A DNA stretch of 64,000 nt from Vibrio sp. Isolate32 (GTDB taxonomy: Bacteria > Pseudomonadota > Gammaproteobacteria > Enterobacterales > Vibrionaceae). The stretch's first letter is position 1, and the number at the start of each line of letters is the position of its first letter. The stretch lies in contig NZ_JAKEUQ010000006.1 of the NCBI RefSeq assembly GCF_022397955.1, forward strand, positions 33,055 to 97,054, written 5' to 3'. Shown one piece after another: positions 1-8,604 of this stretch. A program made the translations under genes and the position numbers. Under the pieces are notes generated by a model. That model was not told the DNA's origin. It saw nothing but the letters and a program-made list of their open reading frames with translations, and made no database searches.

Positions 1-183
1 CAAATCGCCAGCACCGGTAGTAACGATGGTGTAAAACACAAACGCAATACCGATATGGATACCAGCTGAGATCGCTAGTAGAAAAGATTTGATTGGATCT
101 TTGGTTGCTTTACCTACGCCAATATCTGCAGCGCGCTCAGCCATTTGTGGCGGTAATAATGAGTCAAATTGGTTTAGATTCAT
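1..183 (-). CDS. focA: FocA-like formate channel, N-terminal part (cut by the window edge)
   Basis: The 61 visible codons begin with ATG at 183 and read off the left end. The translation starts MNLNQFDSLLPPQMAERAAD and continues with a first hydrophobic helix near residues 34-55. It resembles E. coli FocA (LLP..MA..A...GV.KAT..P.K.F.LAI.AG..I.IAFVFY). FocA is a pentameric inner-membrane channel that moves formate, and sometimes nitrite, during fermentation. The wider family also contains NirC, so the exact substrate is inferred from N-terminal similarity. An FNR-like site lies about 290 bases upstream, which suits an anaerobically induced formate channel. In enteric bacteria pflB follows; here that lies outside the window. 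Confidence 0.8.
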   Translation of the reverse strand, partial: MNLNQFDSLLPPQMAERAADIGVGKATKDPIKSFLLAISAGIHIGIAFVFYTIVTTGAGDL

Positions 184-468
184 GATGATTTACATTTTGA
201 AACATGTCGTCGGGAGCGCGATAATCCTCTCTTTCATTTCTGAATTCAAGAGCTATTTTAGGCTCAAAATGCCTCTCACAGCCTTGTTGAAAGCAAAGAG
301 TCCGAGTTATTCCAAATTTATACGACTTTAGTAGTAAAAAGAAAACTCTGCTGAATGATTAGTTATCAGCATAGAAAATAACACACCTATAAATATCAAC
401 AAGTTACGTTAAAACCAAAAGAATAACGTACACTATGACGGATCACTGAGCGCTTTTATTTCTAGATT
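184..468 (-). other. Long leader/promoter region of the focA-like gene
   Basis: No gene is visible in 184-490. If the FNR-like site at 469-482 activates transcription from the usual distance, transcripts would carry a leader of roughly 240 bases before the ATG at 183. The stretch is AT-rich and I see no recognised RNA family in it. The open frame at 89-331 on the plus strand overlaps the focA start and is a shadow. Confidence 0.4.
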
Positions 469-482
469 TTGACATAGATCAA
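469..482 (-). promoter_or_regulatory. FNR-like binding site upstream of focA
   Basis: On the minus strand the sequence is TTGATCTATGTCAA, which differs from the FNR consensus TTGAT-N4-ATCAA at one position. It faces the focA-like gene, a classic FNR target in enteric bacteria. It also lies near the 3' end of the lipoprotein gene, next to that gene's terminator. Functional assignment is inference. Confidence 0.5.
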
Positions 483-490
483 TAAAACGT

Positions 491-514
491 AAAAAAGCGC
501 CCCTAGGCGCTTTT
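491..514 (-). terminator. Terminator of the lipoprotein gene
   Basis: On the minus strand this reads AAAAGCGCC, loop TAGG, then GGCGCTTTTTT: a GC stem followed by a U-run. It lies about 45 bases after the stop codon of the gene at 559-1842. Confidence 0.8.
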
Positions 515-558
515 AACTCAATCACAAATAAAGAAATTAGTGATGCTAAACCGAAGGT

Positions 559-1842
559 TCAATCACTTCTTCTGATGATTGTTCTAGGGTCATATCCTTC
601 AACAGCTGGGGAAATCACATCAGAGTCGCTTTCGTTAGCAACTTTGCCACTTAAGCTTTTCAAACTATCGACTAGTTCTTCTAAGCTTTTTATGTGCGCA
701 TCACTCTTCGTAATCTGCTCACCTAGCAACTCACTGTGTTTGGTTGCTTCAGACAATTGCTGTACTTGCTTCTGATTTTCAGACTCTAGCTTAGCCAGTT
801 GCTCGGTCAAAGCTTCAATCTCTGACTTTAAAAGCCCTGTCATATCAGAGCTTTTTAGCGCTTTAACACTCGCTACAATCTTCTTTGATTGCTGATGTAA
901 ACCAACATCACGGTAATCTTCATCATTGACGATTTGTGAAATGCTCAGTAGCTGATTCTCAGCATTCAAAACCGACTGTTCGAACTTGTCGCCTTTTACA
1001 CTCGCGAGTACTTTGACTTCATGAGCGACACTGCGCACGTGATTCAATTCAAACTCCGCAGCGTGAACCGCGTCTTCAATGATCGACTTCTCACGAGGGC
1101 TGGCTTTCACTTGACTTTCGGCCAACGCAATTTGATATGTCGCCTTCGCAAAGGTCAGCGGAGCAACATCATCAAAATCTTCATCTTCCAAGAACTCTAA
1201 TTCGTTCTTCAAAGGTTCGATGTATTTCTTATGAGCCACTTTAACTTCTAGTAAGCGAGCATTGTTAAGAAATTCCACCTGCGCTTCTTGAGCGTCTTCA
1301 AGCTCATCGACAAGCACATACTCGAACAACTCACTGTATTCTGAATACAAACGTTTATAGCTCGAGGTAAACATGGTATCTGCGCCAAGGAACTTCAGGT
1401 AATCCATTTGGACAATCGAATCAGCGAGCACTCGGTCAGCCTTCTTCTTTAACACTAAGATCGAGTCATAGTTTGATTTAATCAAAGCGATTTTTTCATC
1501 GAAGGCTTCAGCGTAAGTTAGGCTCGAAAAAATGGAGTAACTCTTGGTTATTCGAGTTTCGTCTTTCAGTAAGTCCGCATAAATGCTTTCAGCATCATCC
1601 CATGCGTCTAATAGTTCATTGTAATTCTCTGGTGCATAGAGAGGCAATTGAGCATGGTCTTCAAGCTTAACTTCCCATTCGGAGTAAACGCTTTGGACAG
1701 ACTGAAATGAACGGACCTCTATTGTAGATTCATTATTGTTGTTTGTGGTTTGGTTCGCGTCTGCCTGCTCTGAGGGTGTGCTTTGACAACCTGAGATAGC
1801 AAATAGCATACTGATCGTCAATGCTACTTTGTTCGCTCTCAC
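559..1842 (-). CDS. Predicted outer-membrane lipoprotein of unknown function
   Basis: The 427-aa product starts with GTG, preceded by AAGGAT eight bases upstream. Residues 1-19 form a lipoprotein signal ending in a lipobox (FAISGC, lipidated Cys19). Gln at +2 predicts outer-membrane sorting. Apart from a Ser/Asn/Gln-rich linker at about 20-45, the mature protein is acidic and almost wholly helical. Residues about 335-405 form a heptad-like coiled coil rich in Leu, Glu and Lys. I recognise no catalytic motif and no OmpA-like peptidoglycan-binding domain. A structural or envelope-spanning role is possible but is not shown by the sequence. The start codon lies only 51 bases from the end of an IS5-family element, so its original promoter may have been displaced. 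Confidence 0.75.
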   Translation of the reverse strand: MRANKVALTISMLFAISGCQSTPSEQADANQTTNNNNESTIEVRSFQSVQSVYSEWEVKLEDHAQLPLYAPENYNELLDAWDDAESIYADLLKDETRITKSYSIFSSLTYAEAFDEKIALIKSNYDSILVLKKKADRVLADSIVQMDYLKFLGADTMFTSSYKRLYSEYSELFEYVLVDELEDAQEAQVEFLNNARLLEVKVAHKKYIEPLKNELEFLEDEDFDDVAPLTFAKATYQIALAESQVKASPREKSIIEDAVHAAEFELNHVRSVAHEVKVLASVKGDKFEQSVLNAENQLLSISQIVNDEDYRDVGLHQQSKKIVASVKALKSSDMTGLLKSEIEALTEQLAKLESENQKQVQQLSEATKHSELLGEQITKSDAHIKSLEELVDSLKSLSGKVANESDSDVISPAVEGYDPRTIIRRSD

Positions 1843-1888
1843 TTATACATATCCTTTTTATACAATATTCGCTCAATACAAATTATTT

Positions 1889-1892
1889 CTAG
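1889..1892. repeat. Target-site duplication, left copy (CTAG)
   Basis: CTAG at 1889-1892 is repeated at 2772-2775, immediately outside the 15-base terminal inverted repeats. IS5-type elements commonly duplicate a CTAG/YTAR target. Confidence 0.7.
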
Positions 1893-1907
1893 GGCGTGTT
1901 GATCTTT
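1893..1907 (+). repeat. IS terminal inverted repeat, left
   Basis: GGCGTGTTGATCTTT; perfect inverted match to 2757-2771. Confidence 0.9.
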
Positions 1908-1923
1908 GCTGTACATTTTGCGT

Positions 1924-2683
1924 TCAACAATACATCGGCAGCCACATTAACATAAATGCCAGCGATAACATGCTGGCAGAATTCCTTTCTAACTTGTCAT
2001 ATCTACTTTAAATAGCCAGATAATACTTAATTCTCCCAAAGGCATTTTCGACCAAGTGACGATACTTGTATAGACAACAACCCATACTGTCTTTGTCTAT
2101 ATATTGTCCGTAACTGCGTTTAGCAATTACCGTTTCTCCGCCACGTTCCTTAACAAAAGTACGTAAAGGTTCGCTGTCGTATCCTTTATCACAAACGATG
2201 GTATTAGCTTCATCGAGTTGCTCGACTAAGCTTTCGGCATGTACTATGTCGTGGCGTTGTCCTTCTGATAAATCAAAGCAAATCGGTAGGCCACCACTAT
2301 CCACGGCTAAGTGAATTTTGGTTGAGTTGCCCCCGCGACTTTTTCCTATTTGCTCTGAGCTTTCAGTAGCTGCACCTGTGCTATGCTGATGCGCTCGAAC
2401 TAAAGAGCCATCAAGAAAGACCCATTCAAAATCAGCTATGCTAGATAAGCTACTGAAAGTCTTATCTATAACTCCTTTTTTGACCAAAGATTAAATCTTC
2501 TGTAAACGGTACCCCACCTCCGAACTCAGAGGGTAGATCTCGCCAAGGAATACCTGTTCTCATTCGATAGAGTATTCCTTCAAATGTCATTCGATGTTCA
2601 GTTTTATGGTAAATACGAACTGTACTTTTCATAACTTGGAGTAGCAGTCCCCAGCGAATATCAGTTAGCATTGTTCTTGTCAT
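1924..2683 (-). pseudogene. IS5-family DDE transposase, frameshifted and with internal stop
   Basis: The N-terminal part begins MTRTMLTDIRWGLLLQVMKS at 2683 and runs in frame to about RDLPSEFG. A one-base loss near GGAGGTGGGG (about 2510-2522) then puts the expected WGTVYRRFNLWSKK segment in the next frame. That frame meets the heptamer A AAA AAG (2475-2481), a classical -1 slippery site, which would return reading to the long C-terminal frame (2008-2487). That frame carries the DDE residues: LDGS near its start, CDKGYDS, and YRHLVENAFGRIK, which matches Y-(2)-R-(3)-E-(6)-K. A TAA at 2008-2010 interrupts it. The same frame then continues through SRYDKLERN and ends MLMWLPMYC with TGA at 1924-1926. 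The heptamer may be a normal programmed shift; the base loss and the TAA are the inactivating lesions. Confidence 0.85.
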
Positions 2684-2756
2684 GGTATGGGTTATTGTTT
2701 TACTTTTGGCGAAGCAAATTATAACCCTTTACCATGCTGTTCAATAAAAACTCACG

Positions 2757-2771
2757 AAAGATCAACACGCC
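2757..2771 (-). repeat. IS terminal inverted repeat, right
   Basis: The reverse complement is GGCGTGTTGATCTTT, identical to 1893-1907. It is followed at once by the right CTAG copy (2772-2775). Confidence 0.9.
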
Positions 2772-2982
2772 CTAGGCAAAATATATTACAACCACTTAGC
2801 AATAAACATCACTGATGATTTAAGTGGGTGTAAATCACCCAATATAACCAAAATAAACCCATCACTCGGTGATTAATCAATCAATTTGGTATCACTTATC
2901 AATTCTCTTTATTTGCTATTGCCTGAGCCGAGAATGCGCACTAAGGTGAAGGCAGAGAACGTTATGAACATATAGGTTAATT

Positions 2983-3213
2983 ATGAAGTACAACGCTGAA
3001 CATATTGCTGATTTAAACCTCCTTCTTCAATTTGATGTAAGTAGCGCCGCTACTGGAATTAAAGTTCATCAAGAGGCTGCTCAAGAAACTCAAGACGCTG
3101 TTAAGCGTCTATTTGAAAAAAACCTTTGCACTCAGCCAGACGGCGGTTACCTGACAGATGAAGGTATTGAGATGGCAGAGCGTGCAGACAAGCTGCTTCG
3201 CGTACTTAAATAA
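2983..3213 (+). CDS. TIGR02647 family protein
   Basis: The 76-aa protein has the pattern of the small gammaproteobacterial TIGR02647 family: an N-terminal LNLLLQFDVSSAATGIKVHQ block, then a helix, then QPDGGYLTDEGIEMAE. The layout suggests a compact helical, winged-helix-like fold, but no function is known to me. The start is ATG with AGGT about six bases upstream. The gene stands alone: the IS element is 212 bases upstream and a strong terminator lies just downstream. The 2776-2982 gap holds only AT-rich sequence with a small GGGTG/CACCC hairpin near 2824-2839. Confidence 0.75.
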   Translation: MKYNAEHIADLNLLLQFDVSSAATGIKVHQEAAQETQDAVKRLFEKNLCTQPDGGYLTDEGIEMAERADKLLRVLK

Positions 3214-3230
3214 AGTTCTATTATACTAGC

Positions 3231-3264
3231 AAAAACTCCACTCGCTTCGGCCGTGGAGTTTTTT
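3231..3264 (+). terminator. Rho-independent terminator
   Basis: AAAAACTCCAC, loop TCGCTTCGGCC, then GTGGAGTTTTTT. It terminates the TIGR02647 gene 18 bases after the stop. Confidence 0.85.
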
Positions 3265-3325
3265 CATTTTTGGGCATAGTTTTGTTAGGCTTATTAAATC
3301 CCTAGCTTGTCGTTGTGAGGAACAG

Positions 3326-4180
3326 ATGGCTTCTATATTTATTGTTGGTGCTGGATGGGTAGGCGCACCTTTATCTGAACATCTAGAGAGACATGGTAAC
3401 CACGTCGTCGTCACTAAAACGACCCAAGCTGGTGCAAACACGATCAGTAGTGAACGTATTCCCTGCGAAGTATTCCGCTTTGATTCGTCAAACCCAGAGC
3501 AAACCGTCAGACAACTCTATTCTTTACTGCTCGAACACAATACCGAGATAGTGATTGGTAGCTTCCCTCCTGGTTTTAGAAAAGGTGCAGGGGAAGAATA
3601 TGCAGACTATTGGCAGCTACTTACTAAAGCTTGTCAGCAAGCCAATATTAAGAAGCTGATTATGATCAGTTCAACAACGGTGTATCCAACTAACCCAGGC
3701 ATCTTGTACGAGCATGATGCATCATTCGCACTTGCGAACGATGACAGCGTTCACGCTTGCACATTCTCCGATAACGCGCGAATCATGCTTCAAGCTGAAC
3801 AGTCGGTGATGGATTCTGATATTGATTACACCATTCTTCGCTTTAGTGGATTAATTGGTCCAAATCGCCACCCATCGCGCTTTGCCAGTAAACTAAAACA
3901 AGTAAGCAACCAAGCCCCTGCGAATATGCTGCACCTTGATGATGCGATTGGTGCGGTTGATTTTGCAATCAGTCACCTGCATAACGAAGTCGCGAATGTG
4001 ACAACGCCAAACACAGTAAGCAAAGCGGAGTTCTATGCTGCAGCTTTAAAGAGCGCGAATAGTAACGAGCCACTTCCACCTATTGTTAATGACCCAGACA
4101 AACTGATCTCTTCAAAAAAGATTTTCGACTTAGGTTATTCGTTTAAGTTTGAATCCACATTGGACGCTCTTCATGACTAA
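3326..4180 (+). CDS. YeeZ-like NAD(P)-binding epimerase/reductase
   Basis: This 284-aa extended short-chain dehydrogenase-type protein has an N-terminal Rossmann motif GAGWVG (residues 8-13). STTVY at 116-120 holds the tyrosine at the usual SDR active-site position. A GLIGPNRHPSRF segment closely resembles E. coli YeeZ (GLVGPGRHPGRF). The substrate is unknown; sugar-nucleotide epimerase is the generic family guess. The start is ATG with GAGGAACAG just before it. The stop overlaps the ATG of the YdcF-like gene by eight bases, so the two are translationally coupled. Confidence 0.8.
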   Translation: MASIFIVGAGWVGAPLSEHLERHGNHVVVTKTTQAGANTISSERIPCEVFRFDSSNPEQTVRQLYSLLLEHNTEIVIGSFPPGFRKGAGEEYADYWQLLTKACQQANIKKLIMISSTTVYPTNPGILYEHDASFALANDDSVHACTFSDNARIMLQAEQSVMDSDIDYTILRFSGLIGPNRHPSRFASKLKQVSNQAPANMLHLDDAIGAVDFAISHLHNEVANVTTPNTVSKAEFYAAALKSANSNEPLPPIVNDPDKLISSKKIFDLGYSFKFESTLDALHD

Positions 4181-4820
4181 ACAACCATTAAATAAACTGC
4201 ACCATTCAATCGATACGCTTTGGAATTTCATGTCTATGGGTCATAAAGTTGAGCCTTCAGACTGTATTTTTGTGTTATGCAGCAACGATACAAGAGTCGC
4301 AGAATATGCGGCCAAGCTTTATCACCAAAAGATAGCGCCCTACATCGTTTTTTCCGGTGGTGTTGGACGCTTCACTGAAGGCAATTTTGACCGCTCAGAA
4401 GCAGAAACTTTTGCAGCCATTGCTAGAGACTGTGGCGTGCCTGATTCTGACATCGTAATCGAAAAGCACGCAACAAATACTGGAGAGAATGTCCGTTTCA
4501 CACATGAGTTGCTTACTGAGCTAGGATTATCTCCTAAAAAGCTGACCTTAGTGCAGAAGCCCTTTATGGAGAAACGAACCTACGCGACCTTCAGTAAACA
4601 ATGGCCTGAAGAGACAACGGAAATAACTGTAACCTCCAAATGGCAGGACTGGGTCGATTACTTTAATGAAGAGTTGCCATTAGATATGGTGTTAGGCGCA
4701 TTGGTGGCGGATTTTGAACGCATCAAATCGTACCCCGCTAAAGGTTTTCAGATTGAAATGCCTATCCCAGAGGAAGTGGTTCTCGCCTATCAAGCGATTA
4801 AGAAACTCGGCTTTGAATAG
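4173..4820 (+). CDS. YdcF-like DUF218 family protein
   Basis: Starting at ATG 4173 (MTKQPLNKLHHS) the product is 215 aa. The frame opens at 4149, but GGAC lies at a suitable distance from 4173 and the extra eight residues look unlike the family. DUF218 features are visible: an early DCIFVLCSND strand, IVFSGGVGRFTEG, EKHATNTGENVRF, and VQKPFMEKRTYATF, all matching E. coli YdcF in order. YdcF has been reported to bind S-adenosylmethionine, but the physiological reaction is not established. There is no signal peptide. It is co-transcribed with the YeeZ-like gene by overlap. Confidence 0.8.
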   Translation: MTKQPLNKLHHSIDTLWNFMSMGHKVEPSDCIFVLCSNDTRVAEYAAKLYHQKIAPYIVFSGGVGRFTEGNFDRSEAETFAAIARDCGVPDSDIVIEKHATNTGENVRFTHELLTELGLSPKKLTLVQKPFMEKRTYATFSKQWPEETTEITVTSKWQDWVDYFNEELPLDMVLGALVADFERIKSYPAKGFQIEMPIPEEVVLAYQAIKKLGFE

Positions 4821-4841
4821 ATAGCGATAACCAATAAAAAC

Positions 4842-4872
4842 AAAAACGGTGGCACTGAACCACCGTTTTTTT
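4842..4872. terminator. Bidirectional terminator between ydcF-like gene and tdk
   Basis: AAAACGGTGG, loop CACTGAA, CCACCGTTTTTTTT, with A/T runs on both sides. It serves the convergent genes at 4173-4820 and 4921-5499. Confidence 0.85.
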
Positions 4873-4920
4873 TATTCCATTACTTTGTATTTCAGTTATC
4901 ACCGAAACATTGAAAAACGC

Positions 4921-5499
4921 TTATTTACCTAGCGCTTCTTTGTAGTGAAGGCGACATACAGACACGTATTTATCGTTGCCACCAATTGCCACTTGATCAC
5001 CTTCCGCGATCGCGACACCGTGCTCATCGGTACGGATTACCATGTTCGCTTTGCGGCCACAGTGGCAGATGGTTTTCAGTTCCACCAGCTTATCAGCCCA
5101 AGACAGTAGATACTTACTGCCTTCAAACAGCTCACCAAGGAAGTCTGTTCTTAGCCCGTAACAGAGCACAGGGATATGCAGTTTATCAACCACTTCTGTT
5201 AACTGATATACCTGCTCTTTCGACAAGAACTGACACTCATCGATCAGTACACAGTGACGCTTTTTTTGCTCGTTCAGCTCGTTAATCGCTTCAAAAAGAT
5301 TCGTGTCACTCTTAAAAAGCTGTGCTTCAGATTGAAGACCAATTCGAGAGCTCACTTTACCAATACCGTAGCGATCATCGAGTGCTGCCGTAAAGATCAC
5401 CGGCGTCATACCACGTTCTTGGTAGTTGAATGAAGATTGAAGAAGCGTTGTTGATTTACCCGCATTCATTGCCGAGTAGTAAAAATACATCTGAGCCAC
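4921..5499 (-). CDS. tdk: Thymidine kinase
   Basis: The 192-aa type II thymidine kinase phosphorylates thymidine to dTMP in the salvage pathway. The P-loop SAMNAGKST is at residues 9-17, the catalytic Glu88 is in LIDECQFL, and CHCG near 145 plus a late Cys provide the structural zinc site. Length is normal for the family. The gene has its own position between two terminators and so is probably monocistronic. Confidence 0.96.
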   Translation of the reverse strand: MAQMYFYYSAMNAGKSTTLLQSSFNYQERGMTPVIFTAALDDRYGIGKVSSRIGLQSEAQLFKSDTNLFEAINELNEQKKRHCVLIDECQFLSKEQVYQLTEVVDKLHIPVLCYGLRTDFLGELFEGSKYLLSWADKLVELKTICHCGRKANMVIRTDEHGVAIAEGDQVAIGGNDKYVSVCRLHYKEALGK

Positions 5500-5561
5500 A
5501 GAAATATTCCTGTCTAATAAAGTTGAATATAGAAAAGGTGAAATTCGAGAATTTTTGCTAG

Positions 5562-5590
5562 AAAAAAGGGCTGAAAATCAGCCCTTTTTT
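5562..5590 (-). terminator. Terminator of cysS
   Basis: On the minus strand AAAAAAGGGCTGA, loop TTT, TCAGCCCTTTTTT. It lies seven bases past the cysS stop. Confidence 0.85.
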
Positions 5591-5596
5591 CTAAGA

Positions 5597-6982
5597 TTAC
5601 TTACGACGCCAAGTCGTACCTTCTGGGCCGTCTTCCAGAACGATGCCTAACTCGTTTAACTTATCACGAGCAAGATCGGCATTTGCCCAATCTTTTGAAG
5701 CACGAGAGTCGTTACGCAGTTTGATCAGAGCTTCGATTTCAGCCACTTCGTCATCATTACCCGCTGCATCACCTTGTAGGAATGCTTCTGGATCTTGGTG
5801 AAGAATACCGATGATGTCCGCTAGTTCACGCATCAACGCACCAAGTCCACTCGCCTTTTCAATGCTTTCTGTCTTAATACGGTTGATTTCACGAGCCATT
5901 TCAAACAGCACTGAGTATGCTTCTGGCGTATTGAAGTCATCGTTCATCGCTGTAGAGAAACGAGTTACGTACTCTTCACCACCAGCAGGTGCAGCAGTAA
6001 GGTCTAGGCCACGAAGTGACGTGTATAGGCGCTCAAGCGATGCACGAGCTTGGTTTAGGTTGTCTTCGCTGTAGTTTAGCTGGCTACGGTAGTGACCAGA
6101 CATTAGGAAGTAACGAACCGTTTCCGCATCGTAGTGTGCCAGTACATCACGAATAGTGAAGAAGTTACCTAGAGACTTAGACATCTTCTCTCTATCTACC
6201 ATCACCATACCACTGTGCATCCATGTGTTTACATAGTCAGTACCATGTGCACAGCAAGATTGTGCGATTTCGTTCTCGTGGTGTGGGAACTGAAGGTCAG
6301 AACCACCACCGTGGATATCGAAGTGATTACCAAGGATTGATGAGTTCATTGCAGAACATTCGATGTGCCAGCCTGGACGACCTGGACCCCATGGTGATTC
6401 CCATGTTGGTTCACCCGGCTTAGACATTTTCCAAACCACGAAATCTAACGGGCTACGTTTTGCAGAGTCAACATCAACACGAGCACCAGCTTGAAGCTGA
6501 TCGAGGTCTTGCTTAGAAAGCTTGCCGTATTCGTCAAACTTCTTAACTTCAAACATTACATCGCCGTTGCTTGCTACATAAGCAAAACCACGTTCAATCA
6601 GCTTTTCTACAAGCTCAATGATTTCAGTAATGAATTCCGTTGCACGAGGCTCAACGTCTGGACGCTTCATGTTCAACGCATCGAAGTCAGCATGCATTTC
6701 GCCAATTAGGCGCTCAGTCAGAGAATCGCAAGACTCACCGTTTTCGTTCGCACGCTTAATGATTTTGTCGTCGATGTCTGTGATGTTACGAACGAACGTT
6801 AGGTCATAACCTAAGTAACGCAGGTAGCGAGTCACAACGTCGAAAGAAACGAACGTACGGCCATGACCAATATGACAGAGATCGTATATGGTTACCCCAC
6901 AGACATACATGCCGACTTTGCCAGCTGTAATTGGTTTGAATTCCTCTTTCTGTCTTGTGAGCGTGTTATATATCTTTAGCAT
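5597..6982 (-). CDS. cysS: Cysteinyl-tRNA synthetase
   Basis: This 461-aa class I synthetase charges tRNA-Cys. The HIGH signature is at residues 37-40, and Cys28 just before it belongs to the zinc site. KMSKS occurs near residue 270 in [18 protein letters not shown]-type helical domain follows, and the C-terminus ends in [13 protein letters not shown], typical of the family. It is divergent from ppiB with 189 bases between the starts. No T-box-like leader is visible. Confidence 0.97.
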   Translation of the reverse strand: MLKIYNTLTRQKEEFKPITAGKVGMYVCGVTIYDLCHIGHGRTFVSFDVVTRYLRYLGYDLTFVRNITDIDDKIIKRANENGESCDSLTERLIGEMHADFDALNMKRPDVEPRATEFITEIIELVEKLIERGFAYVASNGDVMFEVKKFDEYGKLSKQDLDQLQAGARVDVDSAKRSPLDFVVWKMSKPGEPTWESPWGPGRPGWHIECSAMNSSILGNHFDIHGGGSDLQFPHHENEIAQSCCAHGTDYVNTWMHSGMVMVDREKMSKSLGNFFTIRDVLAHYDAETVRYFLMSGHYRSQLNYSEDNLNQARASLERLYTSLRGLDLTAAPAGGEEYVTRFSTAMNDDFNTPEAYSVLFEMAREINRIKTESIEKASGLGALMRELADIIGILHQDPEAFLQGDAAGNDDEVAEIEALIKLRNDSRASKDWANADLARDKLNELGIVLEDGPEGTTWRRK

Positions 6983-7171
6983 GATCTCTATCTATTTTAT
7001 GGATTAATCAAAATAAGCCCGCAGTATAACAAGTCATACCTTAATAGGTAATACCTTTCACCACCAAATCGGCTAAACTCCTTGTTATCTATTGACGATT
7101 TCGTATTTTGAAACTCAATCAAACTAGGCTAGAATCGCCTTTCATATTAAAAAGACAGTAAGGTAACAATC

Positions 7172-7666
7172 ATGATCATCCTTCACACAAATTTTGGTGA
7201 CATCAAAGTTCAATTAAACGAAGAGAAAGCACCAGAAACAAGCGCAAACTTCCTACAGTATTGCCGTGACGGTTTCTACGACAACACACTATTCCACCGT
7301 GTTATCGATGGTTTCATGATTCAAGGCGGCGGCATGACTTCTGGCCTTAAAGAAAAAGCGACTCGCGCAACTATTAAGAACGAAGCAAACAATGGCCTAG
7401 CGAACAAAGTTGGGACGCTAGCAATGGCTCGTACAATGGAACCTCATTCAGCGAGCTCTCAGTTCTTCATCAACGTAAACGACAACTCTTTCCTTAACTT
7501 CCGCAGCGAAAGCCTAGACGGTTGGGGTTACTGTGTATTCGCAGAAGTTGTAGAAGGCATGGACGTAGTAAACAAGATTAAAGGTGTTAGCACTGGTTCT
7601 ATGGGTATGCACCAAGACGTACCACTAGAAGAAGTGATCATCACTGGTACTACAATCGAAGCTTAA
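7172..7666 (+). CDS. ppiB: Peptidyl-prolyl cis-trans isomerase B (cyclophilin)
   Basis: The 164-aa cytoplasmic cyclophilin has no signal peptide. Family landmarks are [13 protein letters not shown] (catalytic Arg in FHRV), [11 protein letters not shown] and the C-terminal [10 protein letters not shown]. It catalyses proline isomerisation during folding. The start ATG follows a GTAAGGT stretch. A strong terminator separates it from lpxH. Confidence 0.96.
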   Translation: MIILHTNFGDIKVQLNEEKAPETSANFLQYCRDGFYDNTLFHRVIDGFMIQGGGMTSGLKEKATRATIKNEANNGLANKVGTLAMARTMEPHSASSQFFINVNDNSFLNFRSESLDGWGYCVFAEVVEGMDVVNKIKGVSTGSMGMHQDVPLEEVIITGTTIEA

Positions 7667-7716
7667 TTACTTGCTTTCGGTTAGTATTAATTGATGAGCC
7701 GATAAAATCAGGATAC

Positions 7717-7740
7717 AGGGAGCGAATCGCTCCCTTTTTT
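7717..7740 (+). terminator. Terminator between ppiB and lpxH
   Basis: AGGGAGCG, loop AA, then TCGCTCCCTTTTTT. The U-run ends only six bases before the lpxH ATG, leaving no room for a promoter or a clear Shine-Dalgarno sequence between them. Confidence 0.8.
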
Positions 7741-7746
7741 AAACCT

Positions 7747-8493
7747 ATGAAAACATATTTTATATCAGACCTTCACCTTGCTCCGTCGCGACAAGACATC
7801 ACGGACTGCTTCCTAACCTTCATGAAGAATGAAGCGGTAGAAGCGGATGCACTCTACGTATTAGGTGATCTGTTTGAATTCTGGATTGGTGACGACGATA
7901 AGAGTGAATTCGCCAATTCTATTCGCCAAGCATTTATCGATTTGGTGAAAGCTGATGTCCCTTGTTACTTCACACAAGGTAACCGTGACTTTTTGGTCGG
8001 CAAAAAATTTGCCAAGCAGACTGGTGTACAGCTTCTAGACGAAGTGACGACTACCGATATCTATGGGCAAAAAGCCGTGGTATTGCATGGTGACACTCTA
8101 TGTACTGAAGACGTAAAGTACCTCGCTTTCCGCGAGAAAGTACACCAGCCTTGGCTACAGTGGATCTTCAACAGAATTCCATTCTTTATTAAAAAGAAAA
8201 TCGTTTCAAAAGTGCAGTCTGATATTAAAGATGATAAGCAGACCAAGTCGCTAGACATCATGGATGTGACACAGCAAGAGGTCGAAAACGTGATGAAGAA
8301 AAACAATGTTGATCTCATGATCCACGGCCATACCCATCGTCCAAACGTCCACACTTTCAATGCTAATAATTGCACTAAAACTCGTATTGTACTTGGTGAT
8401 TGGTATACACAAGGCTCTGTACTGGTGTTTACTCCGCAAAGTTTTGAACTACAGAATCGAGCGTTTAGCAATAGCTTTCAACAACAGCCTTAA
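7747..8493 (+). CDS. lpxH: UDP-2,3-diacylglucosamine diphosphatase
   Basis: The 248-aa LpxH hydrolyses UDP-2,3-diacylglucosamine to lipid X and UMP in lipid A synthesis, at the inner face of the inner membrane. Calcineurin-like metal motifs are DLH (residues 8-10), [11 protein letters not shown] (40-50), GNRDF near 80, and HGDT and HGHTHRP in the C-terminal half. The start is fixed by the family pattern MxTxFISDLHL. There is no obvious ribosome-binding site: the ATG follows TTTTAAACCT directly after a terminator. Confidence 0.95.
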   Translation: MKTYFISDLHLAPSRQDITDCFLTFMKNEAVEADALYVLGDLFEFWIGDDDKSEFANSIRQAFIDLVKADVPCYFTQGNRDFLVGKKFAKQTGVQLLDEVTTTDIYGQKAVVLHGDTLCTEDVKYLAFREKVHQPWLQWIFNRIPFFIKKKIVSKVQSDIKDDKQTKSLDIMDVTQQEVENVMKKNNVDLMIHGHTHRPNVHTFNANNCTKTRIVLGDWYTQGSVLVFTPQSFELQNRAFSNSFQQQP

Positions 8494-8604
8494 ACTTTCA
8501 GTTTGATTATTACAGTGGGTCAGACTTTCTTAGATTGTGTATAGCAATTTCTAGTGAATTAGCTATTATCTCTCTATCTGAAATAAACAGAACACAGTAC
8601 CAAG

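Larger units (their letters stand above)
1893..2771 (-). mobile_element. IS5-family insertion sequence, 879 bp, decayed
   Basis: Perfect 15-base terminal inverted repeats (GGCGTGTTGATCTTT) occur at 1893-1907 and, reversed, at 2757-2771. CTAG flanks both sides. The interior is one transposase gene on the minus strand, broken into two reading frames plus a nonsense codon. Length, ends, target duplication and the DDE transposase all fit the IS5 family. The intact ends and target duplication suggest a fairly recent insertion that later lost its own transposase. It could still move if a complete copy elsewhere supplied the enzyme. Confidence 0.9.

Noticed and set aside
89..331. Open frame on the plus strand near the left edge
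   Set aside because: It is antisense to the start of the focA-like gene and has no ribosome-binding site or recognisable protein features.
2776..2982. Small RNA or extra gene between the IS and the TIGR02647 gene
   Set aside because: Only minor hairpins and AT-rich sequence are present; no promoter-terminator pair is convincing.
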